DNA from: SVQP01 sp045594705
Lineage (GTDB): Bacteria; Bacillota; Clostridia; Oscillospirales; CAG-272
Direction: 5' to 3'
DNA length: 56,120 bases
NCBI GenBank assembly: GCA_045594705.1
Contig: JAZNZB010000098.1
Span: 1 to 56,120 of the forward strand
Shown: piece by piece, positions 22,097-31,083 of the stretch
How positions within the stretch are numbered: position 1 is the stretch's first letter
Layout: every line of letters starts with the position of its first letter
Translations under genes and position numbers: made by a program
Notes under the pieces: generated by a model
The model's database searches: none
What the model was told of the DNA's origin: nothing
The model's input: only the letters and a program-made list of their open reading frames with translations

Positions 22097-23485
22097 ATGA
22101 GACCCAAACTTCCCCTGCTCTGCTTTCTGCTTGCTTGCTTGACTCTGTTTGCTTGTTGTACGCCAAGCAAGCCCTCGGTCGATCTTGGCATTCCGCCCAC
22201 GACCGCAGAGCAAGCCGTGGCGTACATGGACGCACAAATGGAGGCCCTGCAAAGCGTTCGCATAGATATCACCGCGGATTTTGTTTTGTACGTGCAAGGC
22301 ACCAAGATACGCGGCGAGCAGACCGGCGTTGCCATTGAGGACATCGGCAAGCGCAAAAGCGATTACTATTCTTACAGTCATACGGACAGTGAGATGTTCA
22401 TAGGCTCGCAAAAGATCGATGTCTTCAGCATCGAGGCTTATTCCGACGGATATGCCTACTCCGCTTATACGCAAAATAAAAAGAAGAGCAAGCTGCGCGC
22501 CAAAATGTCTCTTTCCGCTTATATCGAATACGCAAATCATGAACAGGCATTGCTGGATTTCGACTTTACAAGTTGCGCAAATCCCGAACTGACGCAGACC
22601 GACAAGGGCTATCTTGTCACCTGCTCGGGCTATGACGAGCAGGCGTTGAAGGACATCGCACAGCTGACCGGCATCGCGGATCTCAACGGCGACGTGCTGC
22701 AGGACATGCAAGTCTCGATCTCGCTTGACAAGAATTATCTGCCCGACGAGATCTCATTGGAGATACTCATCGCAAGTGACAACTACTCCAAAGAAGATTC
22801 CCCCTACTTCCGCATGGAAATGGACTTTTCAGAATACAATGCGGCCGAGCACATCACAAGAAACATTGAGCCCGAGGACTATACCGAGGTCAAGGATCTG
22901 CGACTCTTGCATGAGATTGAGCAAAAGATTGCGGACACGGTTGACAAAAAGCAAGGAGGCTTTACGCGCGAGGTAACACAAACACTGACCGTTGACGGGC
23001 AGAGCAACACCGCAACGCAAACAGACACCACCGCCGAATTTTCCAATACAGACAAAGGGTTTTCCTTTAAGGCCGAGCTGGAGGTCGGCAGACCTGCAGC
23101 ATACAAGGTCACGTACGGCGGCGGAGATCTGATCGGACTTCCCGCCCCCGACGGCTCGAAAATCAATCGCATGACCGACCAAGAGGCCAAGCAGCAGCTG
23201 ATCCTGCTGATCAACGACCCCTCGTACGGTTACGAGATCTCTCGCGTAACAAACATAGAAAAGACCCGAAACGGCTATCTTGTCACGTTGGTTCCGTCGG
23301 ATACGAGCATCGTCGAGCAAATGGAGAATTCTCTTGGCATCAATCTTGAGCAAGAGAGCGAGACCATGGAGTTCGTGCTCAAATGGGGCAAGCTTGTAAA
23401 GATCGTGCATTCGTTTGATGCCACGGGAAAATTCAACGGTCAAGAGATACAGTATTCCGGGTGTATTACCATTACGTTTGACTAA
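22097..23485 (+). CDS. Lipoprotein, first of two paralogues
   Basis: This 462-residue lipoprotein has a signal peptide with a Cys-containing lipobox (LFACC, about 18-22). The mature protein contains the segments TAEQAVAYMDAQMEALQSVR, GVAIEDIGKRKSDYY and ITRNIEPEDYTEVKDLRLL, which have close counterparts in the next gene. It shows two repeated halves: a GVAIEDIG-containing domain and a second domain after about residue 270 with another substrate-like beta region. AAGGAGG lies 5-6 bases before the ATG. No known family is recognised; surface location is firm. Confidence 0.7.
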   Translation: MRPKLPLLCFLLACLTLFACCTPSKPSVDLGIPPTTAEQAVAYMDAQMEALQSVRIDITADFVLYVQGTKIRGEQTGVAIEDIGKRKSDYYSYSHTDSEMFIGSQKIDVFSIEAYSDGYAYSAYTQNKKKSKLRAKMSLSAYIEYANHEQALLDFDFTSCANPELTQTDKGYLVTCSGYDEQALKDIAQLTGIADLNGDVLQDMQVSISLDKNYLPDEISLEILIASDNYSKEDSPYFRMEMDFSEYNAAEHITRNIEPEDYTEVKDLRLLHEIEQKIADTVDKKQGGFTREVTQTLTVDGQSNTATQTDTTAEFSNTDKGFSFKAELEVGRPAAYKVTYGGGDLIGLPAPDGSKINRMTDQEAKQQLILLINDPSYGYEISRVTNIEKTRNGYLVTLVPSDTSIVEQMENSLGINLEQESETMEFVLKWGKLVKIVHSFDATGKFNGQEIQYSGCITITFD

Positions 23486-23501
23486 ACAAAGGAGGACAAC
23501 C

Positions 23502-24887
23502 ATGAAAAAAAAACTTTCCATCATCGCTTTATTACTGCTTTTTGCACTGATGCTTGCATCCTGTGACAACCTTCTGGGAGTGCTCCCTGCCCCCATGACG
23601 GCAAATCAGGTCGTGCGTCGCATGAATACGCGCTTGAATGGCCTGCAAAGCTACCGCATTGACGTCACAGGCAATATCGTTGCCTATGCAGACTACAAAA
23701 AAATCACAGGCACACTCACAGGTGTTGCCATTGAGGACATTGGCGATGGCAAAGACGACTATTACACCTATATTGAAATGACCAACAAAAGCAGCGTGGG
23801 CAGCTCGGGTGACAGCATCACCGTCAAAACCACCGAGGCTTATTACGATGGCTACGCTTACAGCTACTACTCCGAGGGTGACACCTGGCGCAGACTGTGC
23901 AGCCCCATGACCAAGCGCGAATATCAGAACTACGTCGCAGACGACAGCCTGCTTGAGCTTGATCCCGAGGACTGTAAAAATAAAGAGCTTGAAAAGAACG
24001 ACGACGGCTACGTCGTCAAGTACTCCGAGTATTCCAAGGATGCGATCGAGGATTTTGCACAGAAGGTCGGTTTGACCGAGGATATGTTTGGTGAAGAGCC
24101 CGTGGATCTCGCCGTCACGATCGAGACCGACAAGGACTACTATCCCAAGAGCTTTAGTATGACCATTGTGTTTGATGACTCCGACTCGTACTATCAGCCC
24201 GAATTCACCATGACCATGACCTATTCGAAGTTTGACGAGGCAGAGCGCATCACCCGAACGCTCTCCCCCGACAACTACCATGAGATCGACAGCCTTTCCC
24301 TGCTTAAGGAGGTTGACGAGATGATCGAGGATCGCATCAATGCCAAAAAGGGCAGCTTTACCGCCAAAAGCGAGGCATACGCCCACTTCATGACGCAATC
24401 CAACAAGCAGACCGTGACCAATCAGGTATCCTTTGAGCGCAAGGGGAAAGACCTCACCTTTGAGGTGGAACAGAAGACCGACGATCAGACCACGATCATC
24501 ACTTACGCAGACGGAAAGAAGCGCGAGGAACGCGACGGAATCGTCACTCCCGAAAGCATGAGCAACGACGAGGCCGAGCAGATGCTGCTGGCACTGGCCA
24601 ACGATCCGCTCATGGGCTACAACCCCAATTACGTGACCGATATCAAAAAGACCGATGAAGGCTTTGAGATCACTATGGACGTGTCCTCGAGCTCGGCACT
24701 CGGACAGATCATTACAAGCTCCGGTGCAAAATTCTCCTCGGGCAGACACACCATTGAAATCAAGGTCGATAACGGCAAGATCACCTCGATCGAGCACGCA
24801 TACAGCGCAAGCGGCTCTGTGTCGCTGGGCTACGGTAACACAGCCACGCTCAAGTACACCGGCAGCTCAGATGTAACGTTTGAATAA
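23502..24887 (+). CDS. Lipoprotein, second of two paralogues
   Basis: This 461-residue lipoprotein has lipobox LASC near residues 17-20. It aligns along its length with the upstream protein: TANQVVRRMNTRLNGLQSYR, LTGVAIEDIGDGKDDYYTY and ITRTLSPDNYHEIDSLSLL match at the same positions. The gap to the first gene is 16 bases with AAAGGAGG before the ATG, so they are co-transcribed. The pattern is a tandem duplication that has diverged. It is more acidic and richer in Asp/Lys than its partner. Function unknown. Confidence 0.7.
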   Translation: MKKKLSIIALLLLFALMLASCDNLLGVLPAPMTANQVVRRMNTRLNGLQSYRIDVTGNIVAYADYKKITGTLTGVAIEDIGDGKDDYYTYIEMTNKSSVGSSGDSITVKTTEAYYDGYAYSYYSEGDTWRRLCSPMTKREYQNYVADDSLLELDPEDCKNKELEKNDDGYVVKYSEYSKDAIEDFAQKVGLTEDMFGEEPVDLAVTIETDKDYYPKSFSMTIVFDDSDSYYQPEFTMTMTYSKFDEAERITRTLSPDNYHEIDSLSLLKEVDEMIEDRINAKKGSFTAKSEAYAHFMTQSNKQTVTNQVSFERKGKDLTFEVEQKTDDQTTIITYADGKKREERDGIVTPESMSNDEAEQMLLALANDPLMGYNPNYVTDIKKTDEGFEITMDVSSSSALGQIITSSGAKFSSGRHTIEIKVDNGKITSIEHAYSASGSVSLGYGNTATLKYTGSSDVTFE

Positions 24888-24898
24888 ATCAAAAACGC

Positions 24899-24931
24899 TT
24901 TCCCTGCCGCATGTGCGGCAGGGAAATTTTT
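24899..24931 (+). terminator. Intrinsic terminator
   Basis: Stem TTTCCCTGCCGC / GCGGCAGGGAAA with loop ATGT, then TTTTT. It ends the lipoprotein pair. Confidence 0.9.
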
Positions 24932-24945
24932 GTCCATTTTTGCCG

Positions 24946-24974
24946 TTGACAAGTGCCGCCATCGGTGCTATAAT
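24946..24974 (+). promoter_or_regulatory. Consensus sigma-A promoter of mgtE
   Basis: TTGACA (24946-24951), a 17-base spacer and TATAAT (24969-24974) preceded by TGC: a full consensus with an extended -10. Only about 55 bases separate it from the start codon, too little for an M-box riboswitch. Confidence 0.85.
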
Positions 24975-25036
24975 GAAAATGGTATGGAAGGGCTATTTTT
25001 GCCTATACTAATACACACGAAAGCGGGGTGACTCTC

Positions 25037-26665
25037 TTGCAAGAAAACAAGGACAAGGAGCTGGACGAGCTCGAAGAGAATCAAAAGCAAAGCACATACC
25101 AACAAGAACCGCCCGCACCCCGACAGTGTGACGACGAGGACGAGCAAGAGAGAGTCGAGCGCGCCTTGGACGAACAGTTTGAGCGCGAGGAGCAGGAGCA
25201 GGAGCGCGAGGTCGAACAGGATGAGCAGGCCTTGGCCGAGGACGAAATGCCCGACTCCTACGAGGAGATCATCGAAGACACCTTCGAGAGCTTGGAAGAT
25301 CTTCTTGACAACAAAAAATACGCCGATTTCGTACGTGAGTTAGAAAAGCTCAACCCGATCGACGCTGCGGATTTCTTTGAAAATCTGCCTCCCAAGCGAA
25401 TCCCTGCCGTGTTCCGTCTGCTCAAAAAGGACAGCGCGGCCGAGGTTTTTGCCGAGCTGGACGTACCCATTCAGGAGCGCATCATTTCGGCTATGACCGA
25501 CCGAGAGATCTCGGTTATCGTAGAAGATTTGTTCCTTGACGACGCGGTTGACATGCTTTCCGAAATGCCTGCCAACATCGTGCGCCGCATCAAGAAAAAT
25601 ACCACACCCGAAACACGTGCACAGATCAACAGACTGCTTGCCTACCCCGAGGACAGTGCGGGCAGCGTTATGACCTCCGAGTTTGTGGACCTGCGCAAGT
25701 CCATGACCGTTTCCGAGGCCATCAAGCACATCAGGCAGACCGGTATTGACAAGGAAACCGTGTACACCGCCTACGTAGTGGACGACCGCCGCATCCTGGA
25801 AGGCATTGTTTCTTTCAAGGATCTGCTGTTCTCCCCGCGTGACGCGCTGATTTGCGACATCATGGAGCCCAACATCATTTACGCAAACACGCTGGACGAC
25901 CAGGAGACGGTTGCCGACATCATTGCAAAGTACAACCTGCTCTCGCTGCCCATCGTGGACCGTGAGTCGCGCCTAGTCGGTATCGTCACCGTCGACGACG
26001 CGTTGGACGTCATTGAAGAAGAGACCACCGAGGACATTGAAAAAATGGCGGCAATTTTGCCGACGGACAAGCCCTATATGCGTACAGGCGTCTGGGAGAA
26101 CTTTACCAAGCGTATCCCGTGGCTGCTGCTACTGATGCTGACTGCAACCTTTACGGGCACCATCATCACCATGCTGGAGGGCAAGATCGACGCGCTGGAC
26201 TTCCCGCTTGTGCTTTCCCTTTCTGCGTTTATCCCCATGCTGATGAGTACGGGCGGTAACGCGGGCGGACAGTCGTCCGTTACGGTGATTCGTGCACTCT
26301 CGCTGGGCGAGATTGAGCCCAAGGACATTTTGCGCGTGGTCTGGAAGGAGCTGCGCATTGCGTGTCTGTGCGGCTTGACAGTATTCGCTGCTTGCTTTGT
26401 AAAGACCTGGGCAATCGATTGCAAGTTCCGCACCGAGCCCGAGTATCTGATGATCGCGTTGGCGGTCAGTGCAACCGTGTTTGTGGCAATCGTGCTGGCG
26501 AAGCTGATCGGAGCCATGCTGCCGATTGGGGCTAAGGTGATCAAGCTTGACCCGTCGGTCATGGCATCGCCGTTTATTACGACCATCGTGGACACGCTGA
26601 CGCTGCTGGTCTATTTCCTGATCGTCATTTACCTGCTGGTGCCCCAGATGGCAGCAGTGATGTAA
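25037..26665 (+). CDS. mgtE: Magnesium transporter MgtE
   Basis: This 542-residue protein has the MgtE layout. An extra Glu/Gln/Asp-rich N-terminal tail (1-75) precedes the MgtE N domain (about 85-205), two CBS domains (about 205-325) and a membrane domain of five helices (about 355-542). The membrane part contains the family motif STGGNAGGQSS. MgtE is a Mg2+ channel gated by Mg2+ binding to the N and CBS domains. I prefer TTG at 25037 as start because GGGGTGA lies 6 bases upstream; an in-frame GTG three codons earlier overlaps that site. The acidic tail is longer than in well-studied homologues. Confidence 0.9.
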   Translation: MQENKDKELDELEENQKQSTYQQEPPAPRQCDDEDEQERVERALDEQFEREEQEQEREVEQDEQALAEDEMPDSYEEIIEDTFESLEDLLDNKKYADFVRELEKLNPIDAADFFENLPPKRIPAVFRLLKKDSAAEVFAELDVPIQERIISAMTDREISVIVEDLFLDDAVDMLSEMPANIVRRIKKNTTPETRAQINRLLAYPEDSAGSVMTSEFVDLRKSMTVSEAIKHIRQTGIDKETVYTAYVVDDRRILEGIVSFKDLLFSPRDALICDIMEPNIIYANTLDDQETVADIIAKYNLLSLPIVDRESRLVGIVTVDDALDVIEEETTEDIEKMAAILPTDKPYMRTGVWENFTKRIPWLLLLMLTATFTGTIITMLEGKIDALDFPLVLSLSAFIPMLMSTGGNAGGQSSVTVIRALSLGEIEPKDILRVVWKELRIACLCGLTVFAACFVKTWAIDCKFRTEPEYLMIALAVSATVFVAIVLAKLIGAMLPIGAKVIKLDPSVMASPFITTIVDTLTLLVYFLIVIYLLVPQMAAVM

Positions 26666-26719
26666 GCAATTGCTCTCACAAAGCGAAGAATTGTGTAACG
26701 CCCGCCACCATACGGACAA

Positions 26720-27060
26720 CCCACTTATGAAAGTTTTTGCGTCGCTTTTTTCAAAAAGCGACTGGGGTTCGGGGCAACGCCCCGCATAACGCCGTTCTTT
26801 TTGGTTCTTTTTCTTGCGGCTACATAGCCAAGAAAAAGAACGGAGGAAATTACCTCAACGAAAAATTAAGGGAGTTACCTATGCAAGGTAGCTCCCTTAT
26901 GTTTTACATTGAGGTAATTTCCCCCGTTCTTTTTGGCACCGCGGGCGCAAAAAGAACCAAATACGCCGAGATCATTTCGCCTCTGCGGAGGCGACAAGGG
27001 CGCTGCCCTTGACCTGCGACCTTTTTTCAAAAAGGTCGATCAAAAACTTTCATGAGTGGG
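26720..27060. repeat. 341-bp nested palindrome, MITE-like
   Basis: The ends CCCACTTATGAAAGTTTTTG (26720-26739) and CAAAAACTTTCATGAGTGGG (27041-27060) are inverted repeats with one mismatch. Moving inward, further arms pair: TTTTTTCAAAAAG blocks on both sides, AAAAAGAACGG / CCGTTCTTTTT (26833 / 26924), GAAATTACCTCAA / TTGAGGTAATTTC (26846 / 26909) and AAGGGAGttaCCT / AGGtagCTCCCTT at the centre (26868-26898). No transposase-like frame is inside. It fills the gap between the convergent mgtE and flavoprotein genes and probably also ends their transcription. Confidence 0.75.
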
Positions 27061-27068
27061 GGCGCGTT

Positions 27069-28454
27069 TTACGCGTTCACTTCCCTGCCCGTGATCTTAT
27101 CTGCGACGTAAATGCCCATGGCTCCGCTCTGCGACAAGCCTCTGGTAATACCGCTGCCGTCACCGATCAGGTATACGCCGTCCATGATTTCAAAGTTCTC
27201 GTTGTGCTTCGGTCTGATCGAATAGTACTTATTCTCACAGCCGTACAGCAGCGTGTCGTCGTTGGCACAGCCGGGCGCAACCTTATCCAACGCATAGATG
27301 GTCTCGATGATATTGGTCAGTGCTCTGTAAGGCATCACCACGCTCAAATCTCCCGGGAATGCCTGCAGCGTCGGTCTGACCGTACTCTGCGAGAGTCTGT
27401 GTGCGTTGGTTCTTCTGCCTCTGATCAGGTCGCCGAATCTCTGTACCATAATGTTGCCCTCAGCAGCAAAGTTGGTGTTTCTTGCAATGTTCTCGGCATA
27501 TTCGGTAGGCTTCTGGAAATCGCCGTCAAAGTGAATGGACGACAGAATTGCAAAGTTACAGTTCTCTGTCTTCTTCTCGGGCTGTGCAAACGAGTGACCG
27601 TTTGCCGTGATCACGCCGTGGTTATTCTCAGCCGATACAAGACCGCCCTGGTTGAAGCAGAACATTCTGGTTCTGTCCTCAAACGTCTTGGTGCGGTACA
27701 AAATCTTGGGCTCATAGATCTGCGACGAGAATTCGCGCCAGATGATATCCTTCATCTCTACACGCACGCCGATATCCACCGAGTTTGCATCCATGCGAAT
27801 GTCAAACTTCTTGCAGGTGCGGATCACGAAATCAGAGCCGCTTCGACCGGTAGAGATAACGATCTTGCCTGCCTGCAGCACCTCAGCCTCTTTGCTTCCT
27901 CTTTTATGTGTAACGGCATAGCAGCCGTCCTGTTTGTCAATTTCAAGCACCTCTGTCAAGTCTCTCATCTCCACGCCGTTCTCTTCCAGCGCGTCAATCA
28001 GACTCTGCATAGTGGCAAAGTTTTTGTCCGTTCCAAGATGGCGCACGTTCATATCCAAAAGTCTCAGATTATTCTGCAGACATTTGAGCTTGAGTTCCTC
28101 ATTGGAATGGTACATGGGCGGATAATCATCAGCAAATTGTTCAAGAATACTATCCACCTGATTGATATAGTACATGGCAAGGTCTTCGCCAAGCTCCTCG
28201 CCCATCGTACCGCCGTATGCGGTACCCAAATTGAATTTGCCGTCCGAAAATGCGCCTGCGCCTGCATATCCGCTGGTGATGCTGCACACCTTGCAGTGGA
28301 TACACTTCTGGTTCTTGCCTGCGGGACAGTGACGCTTGGACAGAGAAAGGCCCTTCTCAAGGATTACGATTTTCAGCTCGGGATTGTTGACTATGGCGCG
28401 GTAGGCTGCCATCAGACCACCGATACCGCCACCAATAATGGCTATATCATACAT
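27069..28454 (-). CDS. FAD-dependent oxidoreductase, COG2509-like
   Basis: This 461-residue protein begins YDIAIIGGGIGGLMAAY, a Rossmann FAD-binding fold, and has a GRSGSDFV segment and a C-terminal GDGSGITRGLSQSGAMG motif closing the FAD site. A Cys cluster, CPAGKNQKCIHCKVCSI (about 50-66), is typical of this uncharacterised dehydrogenase family and could bind an iron-sulfur cluster or form a redox centre. GGAGAG precedes the Met chosen, five codons inside the longest frame. It lies downstream of rplQ beyond a terminator, so it may be expressed by read-through. Reaction unknown. Confidence 0.8.
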   Translation of the reverse strand: MYDIAIIGGGIGGLMAAYRAIVNNPELKIVILEKGLSLSKRHCPAGKNQKCIHCKVCSITSGYAGAGAFSDGKFNLGTAYGGTMGEELGEDLAMYYINQVDSILEQFADDYPPMYHSNEELKLKCLQNNLRLLDMNVRHLGTDKNFATMQSLIDALEENGVEMRDLTEVLEIDKQDGCYAVTHKRGSKEAEVLQAGKIVISTGRSGSDFVIRTCKKFDIRMDANSVDIGVRVEMKDIIWREFSSQIYEPKILYRTKTFEDRTRMFCFNQGGLVSAENNHGVITANGHSFAQPEKKTENCNFAILSSIHFDGDFQKPTEYAENIARNTNFAAEGNIMVQRFGDLIRGRRTNAHRLSQSTVRPTLQAFPGDLSVVMPYRALTNIIETIYALDKVAPGCANDDTLLYGCENKYYSIRPKHNENFEIMDGVYLIGDGSGITRGLSQSGAMGIYVADKITGREVNA

Positions 28455-28488
28455 ATTTATTCTCTCCAAAAAAAGTATTGTAGGCGCG

Positions 28489-28518
28489 AAAATACGGGGC
28501 GGTCATTGGCCGCCCCGT
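28489..28518 (-). terminator. Terminator after rplQ
   Basis: Stem ACGGGGCGG / CCGCCCCGT with a 7-base loop, followed on the minus strand by ATTTTC. The short T run suggests incomplete termination and read-through into the flavoprotein gene. Confidence 0.65.
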
Positions 28519-28533
28519 GTGTTGATTAACGGA

Positions 28534-28881
28534 TTAGTCCTTAATCAAGGTGATGATCGCCATCTCTGCTGCGTCACCGCGGCGAGGGCCGGTCTTCAGA
28601 ATTCTGGTGTAACCACCGTTACGATCTGCATACGCAGGAGCGATTTCGCTGAACAGCTTGGTTACAACGTCCTCCTTGGTAATGTATGCCAGAGCCGCAC
28701 GGCGGCTTGCAAGTGTATTCTTCTTTCCCAGTGTGATCATCTTCTCTGCTACGGAACGGACTTCCTTAGCTCTTGCGAGCGTGGTCTCTACCTGGCCGTT
28801 CTCGAGCAGCAGGGTGACCATACCGCGAAGCATAGCTTTTCTATGATCGGTCGTTCTGCCGAGTTTTCTGGATGCGGGCAT
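28534..28881 (-). CDS. rplQ: 50S ribosomal protein L17
   Basis: This 115-residue protein starts RKLGRTTDHRKAMLRGM, the L17 signature, and is of normal length. L17 lies at the exit-tunnel side of the large subunit. It is the last gene of the alpha operon, 51 bases after rpoA, with an AAGGAGGGA site. Confidence 0.95.
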   Translation of the reverse strand: MPASRKLGRTTDHRKAMLRGMVTLLLENGQVETTLARAKEVRSVAEKMITLGKKNTLASRRAALAYITKEDVVTKLFSEIAPAYADRNGGYTRILKTGPRRGDAAEMAIITLIKD

Positions 28882-28932
28882 TGCTTTATCCCTCCTTCTG
28901 TACTACTTAAACTATGATATGCTGCTTTTGGC

Positions 28933-29907
28933 TTATTCTTCTTCTCTCTTGAGATCAAGCCCCAGGGAGTGCAGCTTCTGGATAACTTCTTCAAGCGATT
29001 TCTTACCAAGGTTACGGACTCTGATCATCTCTTCCTCGGTACGGTTTGTCAGATCTTCTACTGTATCAATGCCTGCACGCTTCAAGCAGTTGAAGCTACG
29101 TACAGACATGTCAAGCTCCTCAATGGTCATCTCAAGGACTTTTTCCTTCTTGGTCTCTTCTCTTTCGACCATAATCTCTGCCTTCTTTGCTTCATCAGAC
29201 AAATCCACAAACAGGTTGAGATGCTCGTTGAGAATCTTGGCGCCGAGCGAAATCGCTTCCTTGGCGGTGATCGTGCCGTTGGTCAGGACGTTGAGCGTGA
29301 GCTTGTCGTAGTCGGTGTTGTTACCAACTCTGGTGCTTTCGGTCTCATAGCTTACCTGATAAACGGGAGTGTAAATTGAATCGGTGTAAATCGTTCCGAT
29401 AGGAGCAGACGTGTTCAAGCCCAACATTTCGTTGTGCAGCTGCTTGTTGCGCTCCTGGGAAACGTAGCCTCTGCCGCTGCCAAAGGTCAATTCCATGTAG
29501 AATCTCTCGTTGGATGCAACAGTTGCCAGATGATGATCGGGATTCAGAATTTCAATGTCGGAATCCTGCTTGATGTCGCCTGCGGTGACAACGTGCTCAC
29601 CCGCCACGTCAATGATCACGGTCTTGGGACCGGAGCAATAGAGCTTTGCGGTGATTCCCTTTACATTGAGAACGATTTCCGTAATATCTTCTTTTACGCC
29701 CTTAATGGTTCCGAACTCATGCTGTGCGCCGTCAATCTTGATGTTTGTGACTGCAACACCGGGCAAAGAGCTCAACAGTACTCTGCGCAGGGAGTTGCCC
29801 AGCGTAGTACCGAAACCTCTTTCCAAAGGTTCAACGATAAATGTTCCGCTTGTTCCGTCTTCGCTTTCGTCGACGGTGAAAATATTAGGCTTTTCAATCT
29901 CAATCAT
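28933..29907 (-). CDS. rpoA: RNA polymerase alpha subunit
   Basis: This 324-residue subunit has the N-terminal assembly domain (about 1-230; FIVEPLERGFGTTLGNSLRRVLL) and the C-terminal DNA- and activator-binding domain (about 250-315; SVRSFNCLKRAGIDTVEDL and RNLGKKSLEEV). Standard Firmicutes position between rpsD and rplQ. The 116-base gap before it contains two TTTGCGCAA palindromes but no obvious promoter. Confidence 0.97.
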   Translation of the reverse strand: MIEIEKPNIFTVDESEDGTSGTFIVEPLERGFGTTLGNSLRRVLLSSLPGVAVTNIKIDGAQHEFGTIKGVKEDITEIVLNVKGITAKLYCSGPKTVIIDVAGEHVVTAGDIKQDSDIEILNPDHHLATVASNERFYMELTFGSGRGYVSQERNKQLHNEMLGLNTSAPIGTIYTDSIYTPVYQVSYETESTRVGNNTDYDKLTLNVLTNGTITAKEAISLGAKILNEHLNLFVDLSDEAKKAEIMVEREETKKEKVLEMTIEELDMSVRSFNCLKRAGIDTVEDLTNRTEEEMIRVRNLGKKSLEEVIQKLHSLGLDLKREEE

Positions 29908-30023
29908 TCCAAATAATTCCTCCTCATAAAATTTTGAAAGTATACCTTATCACACGGATATACCCGCGTTGATTTGCGCAAATTCCACCATACTGTGCGC
30001 TTGCGCAAAAACCAACGACAGTA

Positions 30024-30644
30024 TTACTTGGAATAGAGCTCGACGATCAGCTGCTCGTTGAAGTCGAAGTCGATGTCTTCTCTTGCGGGAAGAGCAACAA
30101 CCTTACCGCAAAGATTTGCAGCGTCGGTTTCCAGCCACTTGGGAACGATCACGTTCTTTTCGGTCATAGCCTTGAACTTGTCGGAAGAACGGCTTGCTTC
30201 CTTCACAGCGATCACGTCGCCTGCCTTAACGATCAGAGAAGGAATGTTAACCTTCTTGCCGTTTACGGTGAAGTGTGCGTGCAGAACGAGCTGACGAGCG
30301 TCTCTGCGAGACTCTGCAAAGCCCAGTCTGTAAACAACGTTGTCAAGTCTTCTTTCCAGCAGAAGCAGCAGGTTCTCGCCGGTCATACCTTCCTTGCGAG
30401 CTGCCTCATCATAGTAGTTCTTGAACTGCTTCTCAAGAACACCGTAGTATCTCTTGGTTGTCTGCTTTTCGCGGAGCTGCAGACCGTACTCTCTCATCTT
30501 CTTCTTTGCTGCACCGTGCTGACCGGGAGCGGTTGCTCTACGATCCAGAGCGCACTTGCCGGAAAGGCAGCGGTCACCCTTCAGATAAAGCTTCTTGCCC
30601 TCTCTGCGGCACAGCTTACATGCAGGACATGTATATCTTGCCAT
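30024..30644 (-). CDS. rpsD: 30S ribosomal protein S4, zinc-ligand form
   Basis: This 206-residue protein has an S4 RNA-binding domain (about 95-160; RLDNVVYRLGFAESRRDARQ). The N-terminus carries four Cys (CPACKLC at 6-12, then C26 and C31 in DRCLSGKC), the zinc-binding version of S4. B. subtilis-type S4 lacks them. S4 starts small-subunit assembly and in some bacteria represses the alpha operon. Confidence 0.95.
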   Translation of the reverse strand: MARYTCPACKLCRREGKKLYLKGDRCLSGKCALDRRATAPGQHGAAKKKMREYGLQLREKQTTKRYYGVLEKQFKNYYDEAARKEGMTGENLLLLLERRLDNVVYRLGFAESRRDARQLVLHAHFTVNGKKVNIPSLIVKAGDVIAVKEASRSSDKFKAMTEKNVIVPKWLETDAANLCGKVVALPAREDIDFDFNEQLIVELYSK

Positions 30645-30668
30645 AATTGCGTTACCTCCTGTGAAAAA

Positions 30669-31067
30669 TTAAACGCGTCTGCGCTTGGGCGGTCTGCAAC
30701 CGTTGTGGGGGATAGGAGTTACGTCTCTGATCAGAGTGATCTGGAGACCAACTGCTTCCAGTGCACGGATTGCGGATTCACGTCCCGAACCGGGGCCCTT
30801 TACATACACCTCTACGCTCTTCAGACCCTGATCGATCGCTGCCTTAGCTGCGGTCTCAGATGCGGACTGAGCTGCGAAGGGGGTGGACTTTCTGGAACCC
30901 TTGAAGCCGAGTTCACCAGCGGATGCCCAGGAAATGGCATTACCGTTGACGTCGGTGATGGTTACAATAGTGTTATTGAAGGTTGCCTGAATATGAACAA
31001 CGCCCTTTTCGATATTCTTTTTCTCGCGGCGTCTCTTGATAACCTTCTTTGCAGCAACTTTTGCCAT
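30669..31067 (-). CDS. rpsK: 30S ribosomal protein S11
   Basis: This 132-residue protein ends DVTPIPHNGCRPPKRRRV, the S11 hallmark. S11 forms part of the platform near the E site. It follows rpsM by 16 bases in the alpha operon. Confidence 0.96.
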   Translation of the reverse strand: MAKVAAKKVIKRRREKKNIEKGVVHIQATFNNTIVTITDVNGNAISWASAGELGFKGSRKSTPFAAQSASETAAKAAIDQGLKSVEVYVKGPGSGRESAIRALEAVGLQITLIRDVTPIPHNGCRPPKRRRV

Positions 31068-31083
31068 ATTCTATGCCACTCCT

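Noticed and set aside
22069..22338. 89-codon frame starting before the first lipoprotein
   Set aside because: It overlaps the lipoprotein in another frame; it has a GAAGG upstream but the translation resembles nothing and the lipoprotein has signal peptide and better site.
23532..24797. 421-codon minus-strand frame opposite the second lipoprotein
   Set aside because: Antisense shadow; the plus strand has signal peptide, ribosome site and a paralogue.
24952..25036. M-box magnesium riboswitch before mgtE
   Set aside because: Only about 60 bases lie between promoter and start codon, too short for the M-box fold.
27009..28529. 506-codon plus-strand frame opposite the flavoprotein gene
   Set aside because: The opposite strand encodes the FAD-binding motif; this frame also runs into the palindrome.
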